A stretch of DNA of 64,000 bases, taken from Paramylibacter ulvae (GTDB taxonomy: Bacteria > Pseudomonadota > Alphaproteobacteria > Rhodobacterales > Rhodobacteraceae). The first letter of the stretch is position 1. Each line of letters opens with the position of its first letter. Both the position numbers and the translations under genes were made by a program. Where the stretch lies: positions 219,980 through 283,979 of the forward strand of contig NZ_BMZF01000004.1 of the NCBI RefSeq assembly GCF_014652655.1, read 5' to 3'. Below are positions 18,098 through 25,819 of the stretch, in pieces. The notes beneath the pieces are model-generated. The model worked only from the letters and a program-made list of their open reading frames with translations. It had not been told where the DNA came from and did no database searches.

Positions 18098-18924
18098 ACG
18101 AAGATACATTGAATCGTATAGCATCGGCTCTGGAACGATTGGCACCAGCCGCATTATCCGAACCTGATCTTGATGCGGCGAACGCGTTCGTTTGGCATTC
18201 AAGCCCCGAACAATTGATGCCCGTTGTTGATGTCAGCCGCGTATCGCTGGACCTGTTGGTTGGCGTTGATCGTGCGCGTGACACTTTGCTGGCCAATACC
18301 ACGCAATTTGGCGATGGGCTGCCTGCGAATAATGCCTTGTTATGGGGCGCGCGGGGCATGGGTAAATCATCCTTGGTCAAGGCAGTGCATGCCGCGGTTG
18401 GTGGCTCGCTTAAGCTTGTTGAAATTCAACGTGAAGACTTGGCAAGCGTTTCAACGCTTTTGGCGATCCTGCGCCAAAGCGAGCATCGGTTTTTGCTGTT
18501 TTGTGATGATCTTAGCTTTGATGGTGATGATGCCGCATACAAGAGCCTGAAGGCCGTTTTGGATGGTGGTGTCGAAGGTCGCCCCGACAACGTGTTGTTT
18601 TACGCCACTTCAAATCGCCGCCACCTGATGCCACGCGATATGATCGAAAATGAAAAATCAACAGCGATCAATCCATCCGAAGCGGTGGAGGAAAAGGTAT
18701 CGCTGTCCGATCGGTTCGGCCTATGGCTTGGTTTTCATCCTTGTGATCAGGATCAGTACCTAAAAATGATTCGTGGGTATTGCGATTCATACGGTGTTTC
18801 GATCGACGATTCTGACCTGCGTGCGCAAGCAATCGAATGGCAAGCTACGCGCGGGGCGCGATCTGGACGCGTTGCATGGCAATTTTTTGTTGATCTTGCT
18901 GGACGTAAAAAAATAAAACTATAG
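18094..18924 (+). CDS. AAA+ ATPase of the DUF815 type
   Basis: A 276-residue P-loop ATPase. Walker A GARGMGKSS lies at residues 85-93 and Walker B FLLFCDDLSF at about 133-142, followed by FYATSNRRHLMPRD, a sensor-1-like block with an asparagine. This arrangement matches DUF815 proteins, whose substrate is not known. The GTG start at 18094 overlaps the tatC stop, so it is the fourth gene of the tat operon. Whether it helps Tat export or only shares a promoter cannot be judged from the sequence. Confidence 0.85.
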   Translation: MNEDTLNRIASALERLAPAALSEPDLDAANAFVWHSSPEQLMPVVDVSRVSLDLLVGVDRARDTLLANTTQFGDGLPANNALLWGARGMGKSSLVKAVHAAVGGSLKLVEIQREDLASVSTLLAILRQSEHRFLLFCDDLSFDGDDAAYKSLKAVLDGGVEGRPDNVLFYATSNRRHLMPRDMIENEKSTAINPSEAVEEKVSLSDRFGLWLGFHPCDQDQYLKMIRGYCDSYGVSIDDSDLRAQAIEWQATRGARSGRVAWQFFVDLAGRKKIKL

Positions 18925-18958
18925 ATAACTTACTGTTTTTAAAAGTAAAATATGCGTA

Positions 18959-18998
18959 TATACCTTTGGTTTATGCCAGTATACCTTTCGTTTATAGC
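18959..18998 (+). repeat. Two direct repeats with 21-bp period
   Basis: The 19-bp unit TATACCTTTsGTTTATrsC occurs at 18959-18977 and 18980-18998, 16 of 19 bases identical, separated by AG. The 21-bp period equals two helical turns, which would place two protein molecules on the same DNA face. Confidence 0.65.
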
Positions 18999-19150
18999 GC
19001 TGAATTCGAAATTTTGTTTAATTGCAGATGTTCCGTGCTGGATACCCATTTTCACTAGGTACACTTGTCGGGGACAAGGCGAGTGTAGATTTTGATTTCT
19101 AGCGTTGATGACAAAGGCGAAGGTGCAACCAGAACCGATGTCATACAGAG

Positions 19151-19179
19151 TTGACGACGACACGCAACGTTGCTCTATT
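19151..19179 (+). promoter_or_regulatory. Candidate sigma-70-type promoter for the repeat-protein gene
   Basis: TTGACG (19151-19156), a 17-base spacer and TCTATT (19174-19179). Transcription would start near 19186, within the left arm of the inverted repeat. Confidence 0.5.
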
Positions 19180-19224
19180 TGGATGCAAGTGAATAGCCCC
19201 TCTTTATTATTCACTTGCATCCAA
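19179..19224. promoter_or_regulatory. Perfect 17-bp inverted repeat overlapping the promoter
   Basis: TTGGATGCAAGTGAATA (19179-19195) is followed after 12 bases by its exact reverse complement (19208-19224). There is no T-run after it, so it is not a standard terminator. It begins at the last base of the candidate -10 and covers the start site, as an operator would; in RNA it would form a strong hairpin 29 bases before the start codon. Confidence 0.65.
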
Positions 19225-19253
19225 TACCCGTTCCTTAATTCAAAGATTGGCTC

Positions 19254-19778
19254 ATGTTAAAAATTACCCGTACCGCGATCATTGTCAGCCTTTCCATGGC
19301 GACACCAAGTTTTGCCCAACAGGCGACGACGCCTGCGGATGCTTTGGTGCGCCAATTAACCAACCAAGGTTTCACAGTTACCAAGCGCGGGCGTACATGG
19401 CTTGGCCGCACGGTTATCACTGCACACAAAGGCGCATTGGAACGCGAGATCGTCGTGGCCCGTGGGTCTGGCCAAATATTACAAGACGACTGGGTTTTCG
19501 GTGCAGAAAACGGCGCCAATGCGACATCTGAAGATGAAGACGAAAATGACGACGAAAGCGAGTCGCCCGGTGGCAATGGCATCAGCGGCGGCAATGGTAA
19601 CGGCCAAAGCGGCGGCAATGGTAACGGCCAAAGCGGCGGCAATGGCAACGGCCACGGCGGCGATAATGGCAACGGCCACGGCGGCGATAATGGCAACGGC
19701 CACGGCGGCGATAATGGCAACGGCCACGGCGGCGGTAATGGTAACGGCAATGGTCGTGGCGGCGGCCGTAATCGATAA
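19254..19778 (+). CDS. Exported protein with PepSY-like domain and Gly/Asn repeat tail
   Basis: A 174-residue protein. Residues 1-21 are a signal peptide ending SFA|QQ. Residues about 24-85 form a small domain with LVRQLTNQGFTVTKRGRTWL and REIVVARGSGQILQDD, resembling PepSY-type domains. Residues 92-105 are strongly acidic. From about 112 to the end there are eight-residue repeats (GGNGNGQS twice, then GGDNGNGH-type units) and a GRGGGRNR tail. It should be periplasmic or outside the cell. Function is unknown; the following gene encodes a membrane-anchored LuxR-type regulator on the same strand. Confidence 0.8.
   Translation: MLKITRTAIIVSLSMATPSFAQQATTPADALVRQLTNQGFTVTKRGRTWLGRTVITAHKGALEREIVVARGSGQILQDDWVFGAENGANATSEDEDENDDESESPGGNGISGGNGNGQSGGNGNGQSGGNGNGHGGDNGNGHGGDNGNGHGGDNGNGHGGGNGNGNGRGGGRNR
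19587..19757 (+). repeat. In-frame 24-bp tandem repeats within the exported protein gene
   Basis: Two copies of a 24-bp unit encoding GGNGNGQS are followed by about four copies of a related 24-bp unit encoding GGDNGNGH; three of the latter are identical at the DNA level. Unit length is a multiple of three, so copy-number changes keep the frame. There are no spacers, so this is a minisatellite and not a CRISPR. Confidence 0.85.
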
Positions 19779-19922
19779 CAGCATCGCATCGCACATCAGC
19801 GATGAATGCAAACAATGCGTGACCTAATAAAATAATAGCGCGTGATTTCTCTCTAAATTCTGGTTAACTTCGTTTTGCACACTAATTCATTTCAACACCC
19901 TGACGGTTTTTGGGGAAACACA

Positions 19923-20441
19923 TTGAACAATCGCAAGTTTTTGCTCTGGGCCACTGTTGGGATTCAGGTTTTATGTTCGGGTATCTTTATCGCCAATTTG
20001 GCGGTGTCGATTCTTGGGCTGCGTACAACAAGTATTGGCTGGCAGTTGCGTGAAACGCTTGAGGTCAGCGCAAGTGTTGGATTAATGCTGGGCGCTATTT
20101 TGGGCGTGCGTATGATTTTACGTGCTGAACGTAGCCAGCAACGCGCCGAAGAAAAGCTGCGCGGGGCATCAGATGCATTTGTGACGGTGGTCAATCAAAA
20201 ATTCGAAAGATGGGCGCTTTCGGCCGCTGAACGAGACGTCGCTTGGTTTACCATCAAAGGTTTTTCCATCAAGGAAATCGCGCAATTACGTGGATCATCA
20301 GAGGGCACGGTCAAGGCGCAGAGCAATGCGATTTATCGCAAAGTAGGCGTCAGCGGTCGCGCACAGCTTTTGTCGATCTTGGTGGATGATATGTTAATCA
20401 ACAATGATAAATTCGACGATCGCGAAGTGAACGAGTTTTAG
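19923..20441 (+). CDS. Membrane-anchored LuxR-family transcriptional regulator
   Basis: A 172-residue protein. Two hydrophobic segments (about residues 8-32 and 47-67) place the N-terminus in the membrane; a short coiled stretch (AERSQQRAEEKLR) leads to a C-terminal helix-turn-helix at about 97-155 (LSAAERDVAWFTIKGFSIKEIAQLRGSSEGTVKAQ in outline; key parts GFSIKEIA and SEGTVK) of the LuxR/NarL type. No receiver or ligand domain is seen. The start is TTG 19923, with GGGGA 6 bases upstream; no in-frame ATG fits. It follows the exported repeat protein by 144 bases and may control it. Confidence 0.82.
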   Translation: MNNRKFLLWATVGIQVLCSGIFIANLAVSILGLRTTSIGWQLRETLEVSASVGLMLGAILGVRMILRAERSQQRAEEKLRGASDAFVTVVNQKFERWALSAAERDVAWFTIKGFSIKEIAQLRGSSEGTVKAQSNAIYRKVGVSGRAQLLSILVDDMLINNDKFDDREVNEF

Positions 20442-20459
20442 TCGTATCACGCAATAAAA

Positions 20460-20489
20460 ACCACCCAACGCGCGTTCACGCTGGGTGGT
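20460..20489. terminator. Terminator between the LuxR gene and the nlpD-like gene
   Basis: ACCACCCA (20460-20467) pairs with TGGGTGGT (20482-20489), with a further GCG/CGC inside. On the minus strand it is followed by TTTTTATTG, so it best serves the nlpD-like gene; it may also stop transcription from the left. Confidence 0.8.
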
Positions 20490-20495
20490 ATTTCA

Positions 20496-21692
20496 TTATA
20501 GATATGGTGTTGGATCAACCGCTTCTGTGCCGCGGCGCACTTCGAAATGGACAAAGGGTGGGTTGCCGCCCGACACTTTGCCAATGGTTTGGCCGCGCGT
20601 TACGGTGCTGCCTTTTTTCACCGTTGCATCCGATACATTTGAATAAACTGTATAGAGGTTATCGGGGTGGCGCACCAAAATGATCGATGATCCGTTGACG
20701 GAATTGGATGTCAGCGCAACCGTACCATTTTCGGCGGCCTTGACGTCGCTTCCCTTGTTCGCGGCGAAATCAATGCCTTCGTTCCCGCCTGATTTGGATG
20801 AAAATCCGCGAAGGATTTTACCATTCACTGGTTTTAACAATTTGCGTGAACTGGTTGTTGGTTTGCGCTCTGGCGCGGCGGCCACCACTTGTTCAGCAGG
20901 CTTTGCCGCTGGTACTGGTTTTGGCAAGCTTTTGGTTGAACTGGGTGGGACAGGGGCCGACGATCCTGATCCAGGTTTGCTGACCGCTGATGGGCGCGGC
21001 GCAGGTTGGGTTGCGGTACTATTGCTGGCCACTTGAACTGGTGCTGCGGCGACCGCGGCAGAGTTATCCTCGACCGGTACCAACAATTGCTGACCTGTGC
21101 GCAGGCTTAAATCTTTGTCCAAGCCGTTCCAAGACGCAAGGGATGTAACCGACACACCGTAAAGTCGCGCAATCGTATAAGCGGTTTCACCCGATTTGAC
21201 GACATGGCGTTTGGGTTCGGTACCCGTTGGAATGCGTGCTGGTGAATTTGGTACATCGTCAAGTGCAGATGATGCGATATCCTCAACACTGGATCCGCTG
21301 ACGCCAGTTTCGGCGGGTGTGATTGCCACGCCGCGATCTGCGTTTTTCGGCAAGGCCAAAACTTCGCCATCGCGTGGCATATGATCCACCTTTAGGCCGT
21401 TAAAGCGGGCCAATTCATCGGCGGAAATCCCCACACGCGCGGCCAAATCGGTCATTGTGTCAGATCGATTTGCAACAATTACTTGATAATTCGGATAGGT
21501 AATCACCCCACGTTCATCGGCCTGAGGGCGCGATTGGGTCTTTTTGACATTGCTTCCAGGAATGGGATCAACCTTGCGGCCAATGTCGGTGATTGAACGA
21601 ATATCTTTGATATCATCGCACGCGGTAAGTGCGAAAATGCTTGCGAAAATTATACCTGTCGACAGGTGAAAACGTTTCGTTTTCAATGACAT
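20496..21692 (-). CDS. nlpD: NlpD-like lipoprotein: two LysM domains and a degenerate M23 domain
   Basis: A 398-residue protein with a lipobox (FALTAC, cysteine at 25). LysM domains lie at about residues 66-115 and 162-210, then a Pro/Ser/Ala-rich linker, then an M23 (LytM) fold from about 290. Two metal-site positions are altered: the usual HxGID reads NEGID and HLHFEIR reads FVHFEVR, so it is probably not an active endopeptidase. Family knowledge: such degenerate LytM proteins (NlpD, EnvC) activate cell-wall amidases at division. The nlpD-pcm-surE cluster is the well-known neighbourhood. Confidence 0.88.
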   Translation of the reverse strand: MSLKTKRFHLSTGIIFASIFALTACDDIKDIRSITDIGRKVDPIPGSNVKKTQSRPQADERGVITYPNYQVIVANRSDTMTDLAARVGISADELARFNGLKVDHMPRDGEVLALPKNADRGVAITPAETGVSGSSVEDIASSALDDVPNSPARIPTGTEPKRHVVKSGETAYTIARLYGVSVTSLASWNGLDKDLSLRTGQQLLVPVEDNSAAVAAAPVQVASNSTATQPAPRPSAVSKPGSGSSAPVPPSSTKSLPKPVPAAKPAEQVVAAAPERKPTTSSRKLLKPVNGKILRGFSSKSGGNEGIDFAANKGSDVKAAENGTVALTSNSVNGSSIILVRHPDNLYTVYSNVSDATVKKGSTVTRGQTIGKVSGGNPPFVHFEVRRGTEAVDPTPYL

Positions 21693-21729
21693 GTGCCTGT
21701 TTCCTTTGCCTGTTCACCCTCTGCGGGGC

Positions 21730-22380
21730 CTATCTGAGCACGCGCGGTGCGATGCCTTCTATTAATGGGACAAATCGTACGTCTTCTAATTCTTCATAAT
21801 CCAAACCTGTGGCACTTTTGGTGACCTTGATCAGGGTTTGAACCGTGTCCGACTGTCCTACTGGTAATACCATAATACCGCCCTCTTTCAACTGCGCCAA
21901 GAGGGTTGCAGGTGGATCTTCTGCAGCTGCGGTTAAAATGATGCGGTCAAAGGGGGCTTGTTCGGGCAAACCAAGCGCGCCATCCCCCACAATTATCGTC
22001 ACATTGACCACACCAAGATCGTTCAATGTTTTATTTGCTTCTTGTGCCAATGGGCGGTGGCGTTCCACGGAATAAACACGGCGCGATAACTGGCTGAGCA
22101 CGGCGGCCTGAAAGCCAGACCCCGTGCCGATTTCCAAAACCTTGTGGCGTGGACCGACCTCTAATGCTTGGGTCATTTTGCCAACGACGGATGGCATCGA
22201 TAGCGTTTGACCACAGGCAATCGGCAATGCCGCATCATCATAGGCATGTTTGGCAAAACTGCCCTGTGCAAACGGGTGGCGCGGGATCAATTCCATGGCA
22301 TGCAACACACGTTTGTCGCGCACCCCTTTGTTGCGCAACAGCAGCATGTATTGCATCATTACTTCGGGTGTCACCTGCAT
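21730..22380 (-). CDS. pcm: Protein-L-isoaspartate O-methyltransferase
   Basis: A 216-residue SAM-dependent methyltransferase that repairs isoaspartyl residues in damaged proteins. The SAM-binding motif [18 protein letters not shown], the [13 protein letters not shown] block and [14 protein letters not shown] are present. It lies 37 bases upstream of nlpD and directly abuts the surE stop, so surE, pcm and nlpD form one transcription unit on the minus strand, a classic stationary-phase or stress-survival cluster. Confidence 0.95.
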   Translation of the reverse strand: MQVTPEVMMQYMLLLRNKGVRDKRVLHAMELIPRHPFAQGSFAKHAYDDAALPIACGQTLSMPSVVGKMTQALEVGPRHKVLEIGTGSGFQAAVLSQLSRRVYSVERHRPLAQEANKTLNDLGVVNVTIIVGDGALGLPEQAPFDRIILTAAAEDPPATLLAQLKEGGIMVLPVGQSDTVQTLIKVTKSATGLDYEELEDVRFVPLIEGIAPRVLR

Positions 22381-23142
22381 CTAGAACACTTCTTTCAATT
22401 GCGCGATTTGCGCGTGTGCTGTCAGATCAACATGGCAGGGTGTTATGGAAATATACCCCGCCAAATTGGCATGCACATCGGTTCCCGCAGCAGTGCTTTC
22501 ATGTTGGGGCGTGCCTTTGATCCAAAGCGTATTTTCGCGCCGCTCTGTGCTGAACGGGGAACCGTTGCGAAACCCTTGCGTGGTGATCCGATGCCCCTGC
22601 ACATCTGCGGCAGGAACGGGTGGAAAATTCACATTGTAAAACAACATGCCCTGATCAGCGGTCCAAGCATCCGCACCCAGAATTTTTTGAACTGTCTCTG
22701 CACCATATGCGCGGGCGGGATCGAATGTGTCGCAATCAAGAAGTGCGGGGCCATAAAATTGCGACAGCGCGATGGATTTTATGTCATGCATTGCCGCCTC
22801 AATCGTGGCGCCAACCGTGCCAGAATAAAGCGTGTTTTGCGCGGCATTATTCCCCTTGTTAACGCCCGAGAGGATCAGATCAGGTTTGTTGCCATCCAGA
22901 ATTTCAAACACACCCGCAATCACACAATCCGCAGGTGATCCATGCACCGCAAATGCGCCGTCGCCCCGATCATCATAATGCAGGGAATTTGTATATGTAA
23001 TGCAATGACCAACCCCCGATTGTTCAATGGCAGGAGCGACCGTAGTGATGTTATTCGCATCGGTGAGTTTGCGCGCAATATCCAACAGCACCGCCAGACC
23101 AGGTGCATCGATACCATCGTCATTGGTTATTAAAATGCGCAT
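22381..23142 (-). CDS. surE: 5'/3'-nucleotidase SurE
   Basis: A 253-residue metal-dependent nucleoside monophosphate phosphatase. The metal site ILITNDDGIDAPG is at the very N-terminus, HGSPADCVIAG and LSGVNKGNNAAQNTLYSGTV follow. I chose the start at 23142 (MRILITNDDG), preceded by GGGGACGGG; the longer ORF adds ten residues. First gene of surE-pcm-nlpD. The opposite-facing 5'-nucleotidase gene starts about 200 bases away. Confidence 0.95.
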   Translation of the reverse strand: MRILITNDDGIDAPGLAVLLDIARKLTDANNITTVAPAIEQSGVGHCITYTNSLHYDDRGDGAFAVHGSPADCVIAGVFEILDGNKPDLILSGVNKGNNAAQNTLYSGTVGATIEAAMHDIKSIALSQFYGPALLDCDTFDPARAYGAETVQKILGADAWTADQGMLFYNVNFPPVPAADVQGHRITTQGFRNGSPFSTERRENTLWIKGTPQHESTAAGTDVHANLAGYISITPCHVDLTAHAQIAQLKEVF

Positions 23143-23340
23143 CCCGTCCCCGATATAATCTGCTGTTATCACTGCTATCGGAGTTGGGGGGTGGTTAAAA
23201 GAGTCTTTTGTTCAAAAAAATGATTTCGCTTACCCTTACGTCACAAATTTGTTGCGCCAAATTGATATGTTGATTTGTGATATGTTCAAGGAGTAGGCTT
23301 TGAATAATCTTTTAACAACAACACAAAACAGGGTGCTGCT

Positions 23341-24915
23341 ATGACAAAAAAACTCCTCACTTCATTGGCATTGCTGGCGACAACGGCTGGTTATGCTTCT
23401 GCTGATTATTCGTTGACGATTCTGCATACCAACGATTTTCACGCACGTTTTGAACCAGTAAGCAAATATGATTCAGGCTGTGGCGAAGAAGATAACGCCG
23501 AAGGTAAATGTTTCGGTGGTTCCGCGCGTTTGGTGAATGCGGTTGCGGATGCACGTAAACGATCCAACAATTCCATCTTGGTTGATGGTGGCGATCAATT
23601 CCAAGGCACGCTTTTCTATACCTATTACAAAGGCAAGGTTGCCGCGGAAATGATGAACAAGATGGAATATGACGCGATGACCGTGGGCAACCACGAATTC
23701 GATGATGGGCCAGAGGTTCTGCGTGGGTTCATGGATGCGGTGAATTTCCCCGTTTTGATGTCAAACGCCGATTTTTCGGGCGAACCGAAATTGGCGGATA
23801 AGCTGGCAAAATCTACTGTGATTGAACGTGGTGGTGAAAAACTCGGCCTGATTGGCTTGACACCAATCGACACCAAGGAATTGGCAAGTCCTGGCGATAA
23901 CATAATTTTCACTGACCCGACCAATGCCGTTCAAGGCGAAGTTGACAAGCTGACCGCAGAAGGCGTGAACAAAATTATCGTGCTGTCCCATTCTGGTTAC
24001 GAAGTCGACAAAGTTGTCGCTGCTGGTACCACAGGCGTTGATGTGATCGTAGGGGGGCATTCAAATACATTGTTGTCCAACAGCAATGATGGCGCCGCAG
24101 GACCGTACCCAACGATGGTGAACGACACCGCGATTGTGCAAGCCTATGCATACGGTAAGTTCTTGGGCGAATTGAATGTCACATTTGATGATGCGGGAAA
24201 TATTACCGAGGCCAAAGGCGAGCCATTGGTTATTGATGCCACGGTCGTCGAAGACGAAGCCACCAAAGCACGCATCGCGGAATTGGCCGTGCCATTGCAA
24301 GAAATCCGCGACAAAGTCATCGGATCAGCAGCAGGTGCAATTGAGGGCGATCGCGCCATTTGTCGGATCGAGGAATGTTCCATGGGCAATCTGATTGCCG
24401 ATGCGATGTTGGATCGGGTCAAGGATCAGGGGATTTCAATCGCGTTCCAAAACTCTGGAGGTGTACGGTCTAGCATTGATGCAGGCGAAGTCACAATGGG
24501 CGAAGTTTTGACCGTGTTACCATTCCAAAACACGCTGTCCACATTCCAAGTATCAGGTCAAACAATGATTGATGCGCTTGAAAATGGTGTGAGCCAAGTG
24601 GAAGAAGTAAAGGGGCGTTTCCCACAGATCGCTGGGATGAAATTCACTTGGGACGCAAGTGTTGCACCAAATGAAGGTCGCATCCAAGACGTGATGGTGA
24701 TGAAAGATGGCGCATGGGCACCGATTGATCCAAGTGCGACGTACGGTGTTGTTTCAAACAACTTTGTGCGTGGCGGTGGTGATGGATTTAAAATGTTCCA
24801 AGATGCCGCAAACGCATATGATTTTGGCCCCGATGTGGCCGATGTATTGGCCGAGTTCATTGCCAAAAATGCGGATTACAAACCGTACGTTGATGGGCGT
24901 ATCGCCAAAAAATAA
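23341..24915 (+). CDS. Secreted bifunctional metallophosphatase/5'-nucleotidase (UshA/NT5E family)
   Basis: A 524-residue periplasmic enzyme with a signal peptide of about 21 residues (cleavage near YASA|DY). The N-terminal metallophosphatase domain has ILHTNDFHARF, DGGDQFQG, VGNHEFDDG, LSHSGYEVD and GGHSNT. The C-terminal substrate domain has QNSGGVRSSIDAGEVT and NNFVRGGGDGF. It removes phosphate from nucleotides outside the cytoplasm, salvaging phosphate and nucleosides. It is monocistronic, with its own terminator at 24931. A weak Pho-box-like element lies upstream at 23238-23255. Confidence 0.92.
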   Translation: MTKKLLTSLALLATTAGYASADYSLTILHTNDFHARFEPVSKYDSGCGEEDNAEGKCFGGSARLVNAVADARKRSNNSILVDGGDQFQGTLFYTYYKGKVAAEMMNKMEYDAMTVGNHEFDDGPEVLRGFMDAVNFPVLMSNADFSGEPKLADKLAKSTVIERGGEKLGLIGLTPIDTKELASPGDNIIFTDPTNAVQGEVDKLTAEGVNKIIVLSHSGYEVDKVVAAGTTGVDVIVGGHSNTLLSNSNDGAAGPYPTMVNDTAIVQAYAYGKFLGELNVTFDDAGNITEAKGEPLVIDATVVEDEATKARIAELAVPLQEIRDKVIGSAAGAIEGDRAICRIEECSMGNLIADAMLDRVKDQGISIAFQNSGGVRSSIDAGEVTMGEVLTVLPFQNTLSTFQVSGQTMIDALENGVSQVEEVKGRFPQIAGMKFTWDASVAPNEGRIQDVMVMKDGAWAPIDPSATYGVVSNNFVRGGGDGFKMFQDAANAYDFGPDVADVLAEFIAKNADYKPYVDGRIAKK

Positions 24916-24930
24916 GTTATAGTTTAACTG

Positions 24931-24959
24931 AAAAGGCCCTGCGTTTGCGGGGCCTTTTT
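24931..24959 (+). terminator. Intrinsic terminator of the 5'-nucleotidase gene
   Basis: AAAAGGCCC (24931-24939) pairs with GGGCCTTTTT (24950-24959) across an 10-base loop, ending in a T-run. Confidence 0.9.
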
Positions 24960-25065
24960 GCATCTATAGGTTGATATTGGGTGATCTACGTCACTGCAAT
25001 AATCATCAAAATTTGCCAGTGTTCGGTATTCGATTTTTTATCCCATATTTGGAAGGGAGACTGAA

Positions 25066-25707
25066 ATGACCAATACCGAAACGAATTTAAACACCCCACC
25101 AGAGGTCGCAGCGCAACCTGCCAATCCTGCACATGTTTGGGAAGTTGTGGTTGGATCATTTGTTGGCGGTGCTTTTCTAACAATTGCGGATTTGATATTT
25201 AACAAAAGCAATTCGATCACAGGTAAAATTGTGGATTTTGTCACGGCGCGTAACATGATTGGGCTTGGCCAAATTTGGCTGGAACTGATCGCATTTGGAT
25301 TGATGATTGGCTTGGGTTTGGGGCTTTGCTTTGTGTACCGTCCACAGACGCGATTTGGCGCATTTACCCGTGGTTCCAGCGTGATTGCGGTGCTGACAGG
25401 GATGAATATCAGTGCAACATTGATGGCTGGCGAAGCCATAGGGCAGCAATTGATGTTGCGCGGGAATGTCGATGTTGCGATTGAAAAACCGCAAGCCTAT
25501 GGCCCGCTGGGGTTGGGAACATTGTTAAATGGCGATTCCAATGCACATCTGAAAAATGTTCCGATCACGGGTATGATATCCGTAAATTGTAAAGAAACCC
25601 TAAAGGTGGGGCGCGAAGATTATTGTCCTGTGGATGTCGAACAATTGGACGCGGGCGTGCGTGAACAATTACAACCCGCTGGTCAACAGATTTGGTTCAA
25701 AAAATGA
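25066..25707 (+). CDS. Membrane protein of unknown function
   Basis: A 213-residue protein with a Pro/Ala-rich N-terminus and three hydrophobic stretches (about residues 28-45, 68-90 and 105-122), followed by a soluble C-terminal domain of about 90 residues containing two cysteines (ISVNCKE and REDYCPVD). The first helices could form an anchor and the C-terminus a periplasmic domain held by a disulfide, but this is inference. GGAAGGGAG precedes ATG 25066. It is a single-gene unit ending in a hairpin cluster. I do not recognise the family. Confidence 0.75.
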   Translation: MTNTETNLNTPPEVAAQPANPAHVWEVVVGSFVGGAFLTIADLIFNKSNSITGKIVDFVTARNMIGLGQIWLELIAFGLMIGLGLGLCFVYRPQTRFGAFTRGSSVIAVLTGMNISATLMAGEAIGQQLMLRGNVDVAIEKPQAYGPLGLGTLLNGDSNAHLKNVPITGMISVNCKETLKVGREDYCPVDVEQLDAGVREQLQPAGQQIWFKK

Positions 25708-25720
25708 TCCGCTAAAATGA

Positions 25721-25764
25721 GCAGGCAAGCCTGCATTAGATGAGCTTGGGGCCAAGCCCCAAGC
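25721..25764. repeat. Two consecutive perfect hairpins
   Basis: GCAGGC aa GCCTGC (25721-25734) and GCTTGGGG ccaag CCCCAAGC (25744-25764). Neither has a T-run; together with the terminator that follows at 25769 they form three hairpins in 74 bases. Confidence 0.7.
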
Positions 25765-25768
25765 GATG

Positions 25769-25798
25769 CCATTTGCACCAAAAGGTGCAAATGGTTTT
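25769..25798 (+). terminator. Intrinsic terminator after the 25066 gene
   Basis: CCATTTGCACC (25769-25779) pairs perfectly with GGTGCAAATGG (25784-25794) around an AAAA loop and is followed by TTTT. It lies between two convergent genes. Confidence 0.88.
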
Positions 25799-25818
25799 GG
25801 ATATTTTTACAAAATGGA
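25798..25818 (+). repeat. 21-bp intergenic repeat, copy 3 (divergent)
   Basis: TGGATATTTT...AAATGGA, 16 of 21 bases as in the 13686 copy, placed directly after the T-run of the terminator at 25769-25798 and abutting the serS stop. Confidence 0.4.
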
Positions 25819-25819
25819 A

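Larger units (their letters stand above)
18925..19253. other. 329-bp AT-rich regulatory intergenic region
   Basis: The gap between the DUF815 gene and the exported repeat protein has no convincing gene. It holds two 21-bp-phased direct repeats (18959-18998), an imperfect stem-loop (CTTGTC ggg GACAAG at 19064-19078, with TACA/TGTA outside it), a consensus-like promoter (19151-19179) and a perfect 17-bp inverted repeat (19179-19224). The density of symmetric elements suggests a controlled promoter. Confidence 0.6.

Noticed and set aside
18939-19220. Minus-strand frame of 93 residues in the intergenic region
   Set aside because: It runs straight through the direct repeats and the inverted repeat, has no family features and no good ribosome binding site; the symmetric elements explain the region better.
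19587-19757. Possible CRISPR array
   Set aside because: The repeats are contiguous without spacers, in frame, and encode Gly/Asn units. No cas gene is present.
19235-19811. Long minus-strand frames rich in Pro/Leu or Ala/Val opposite the repeat gene
   Set aside because: They are mirror images of the GC-rich repeats and have no start signals of their own.
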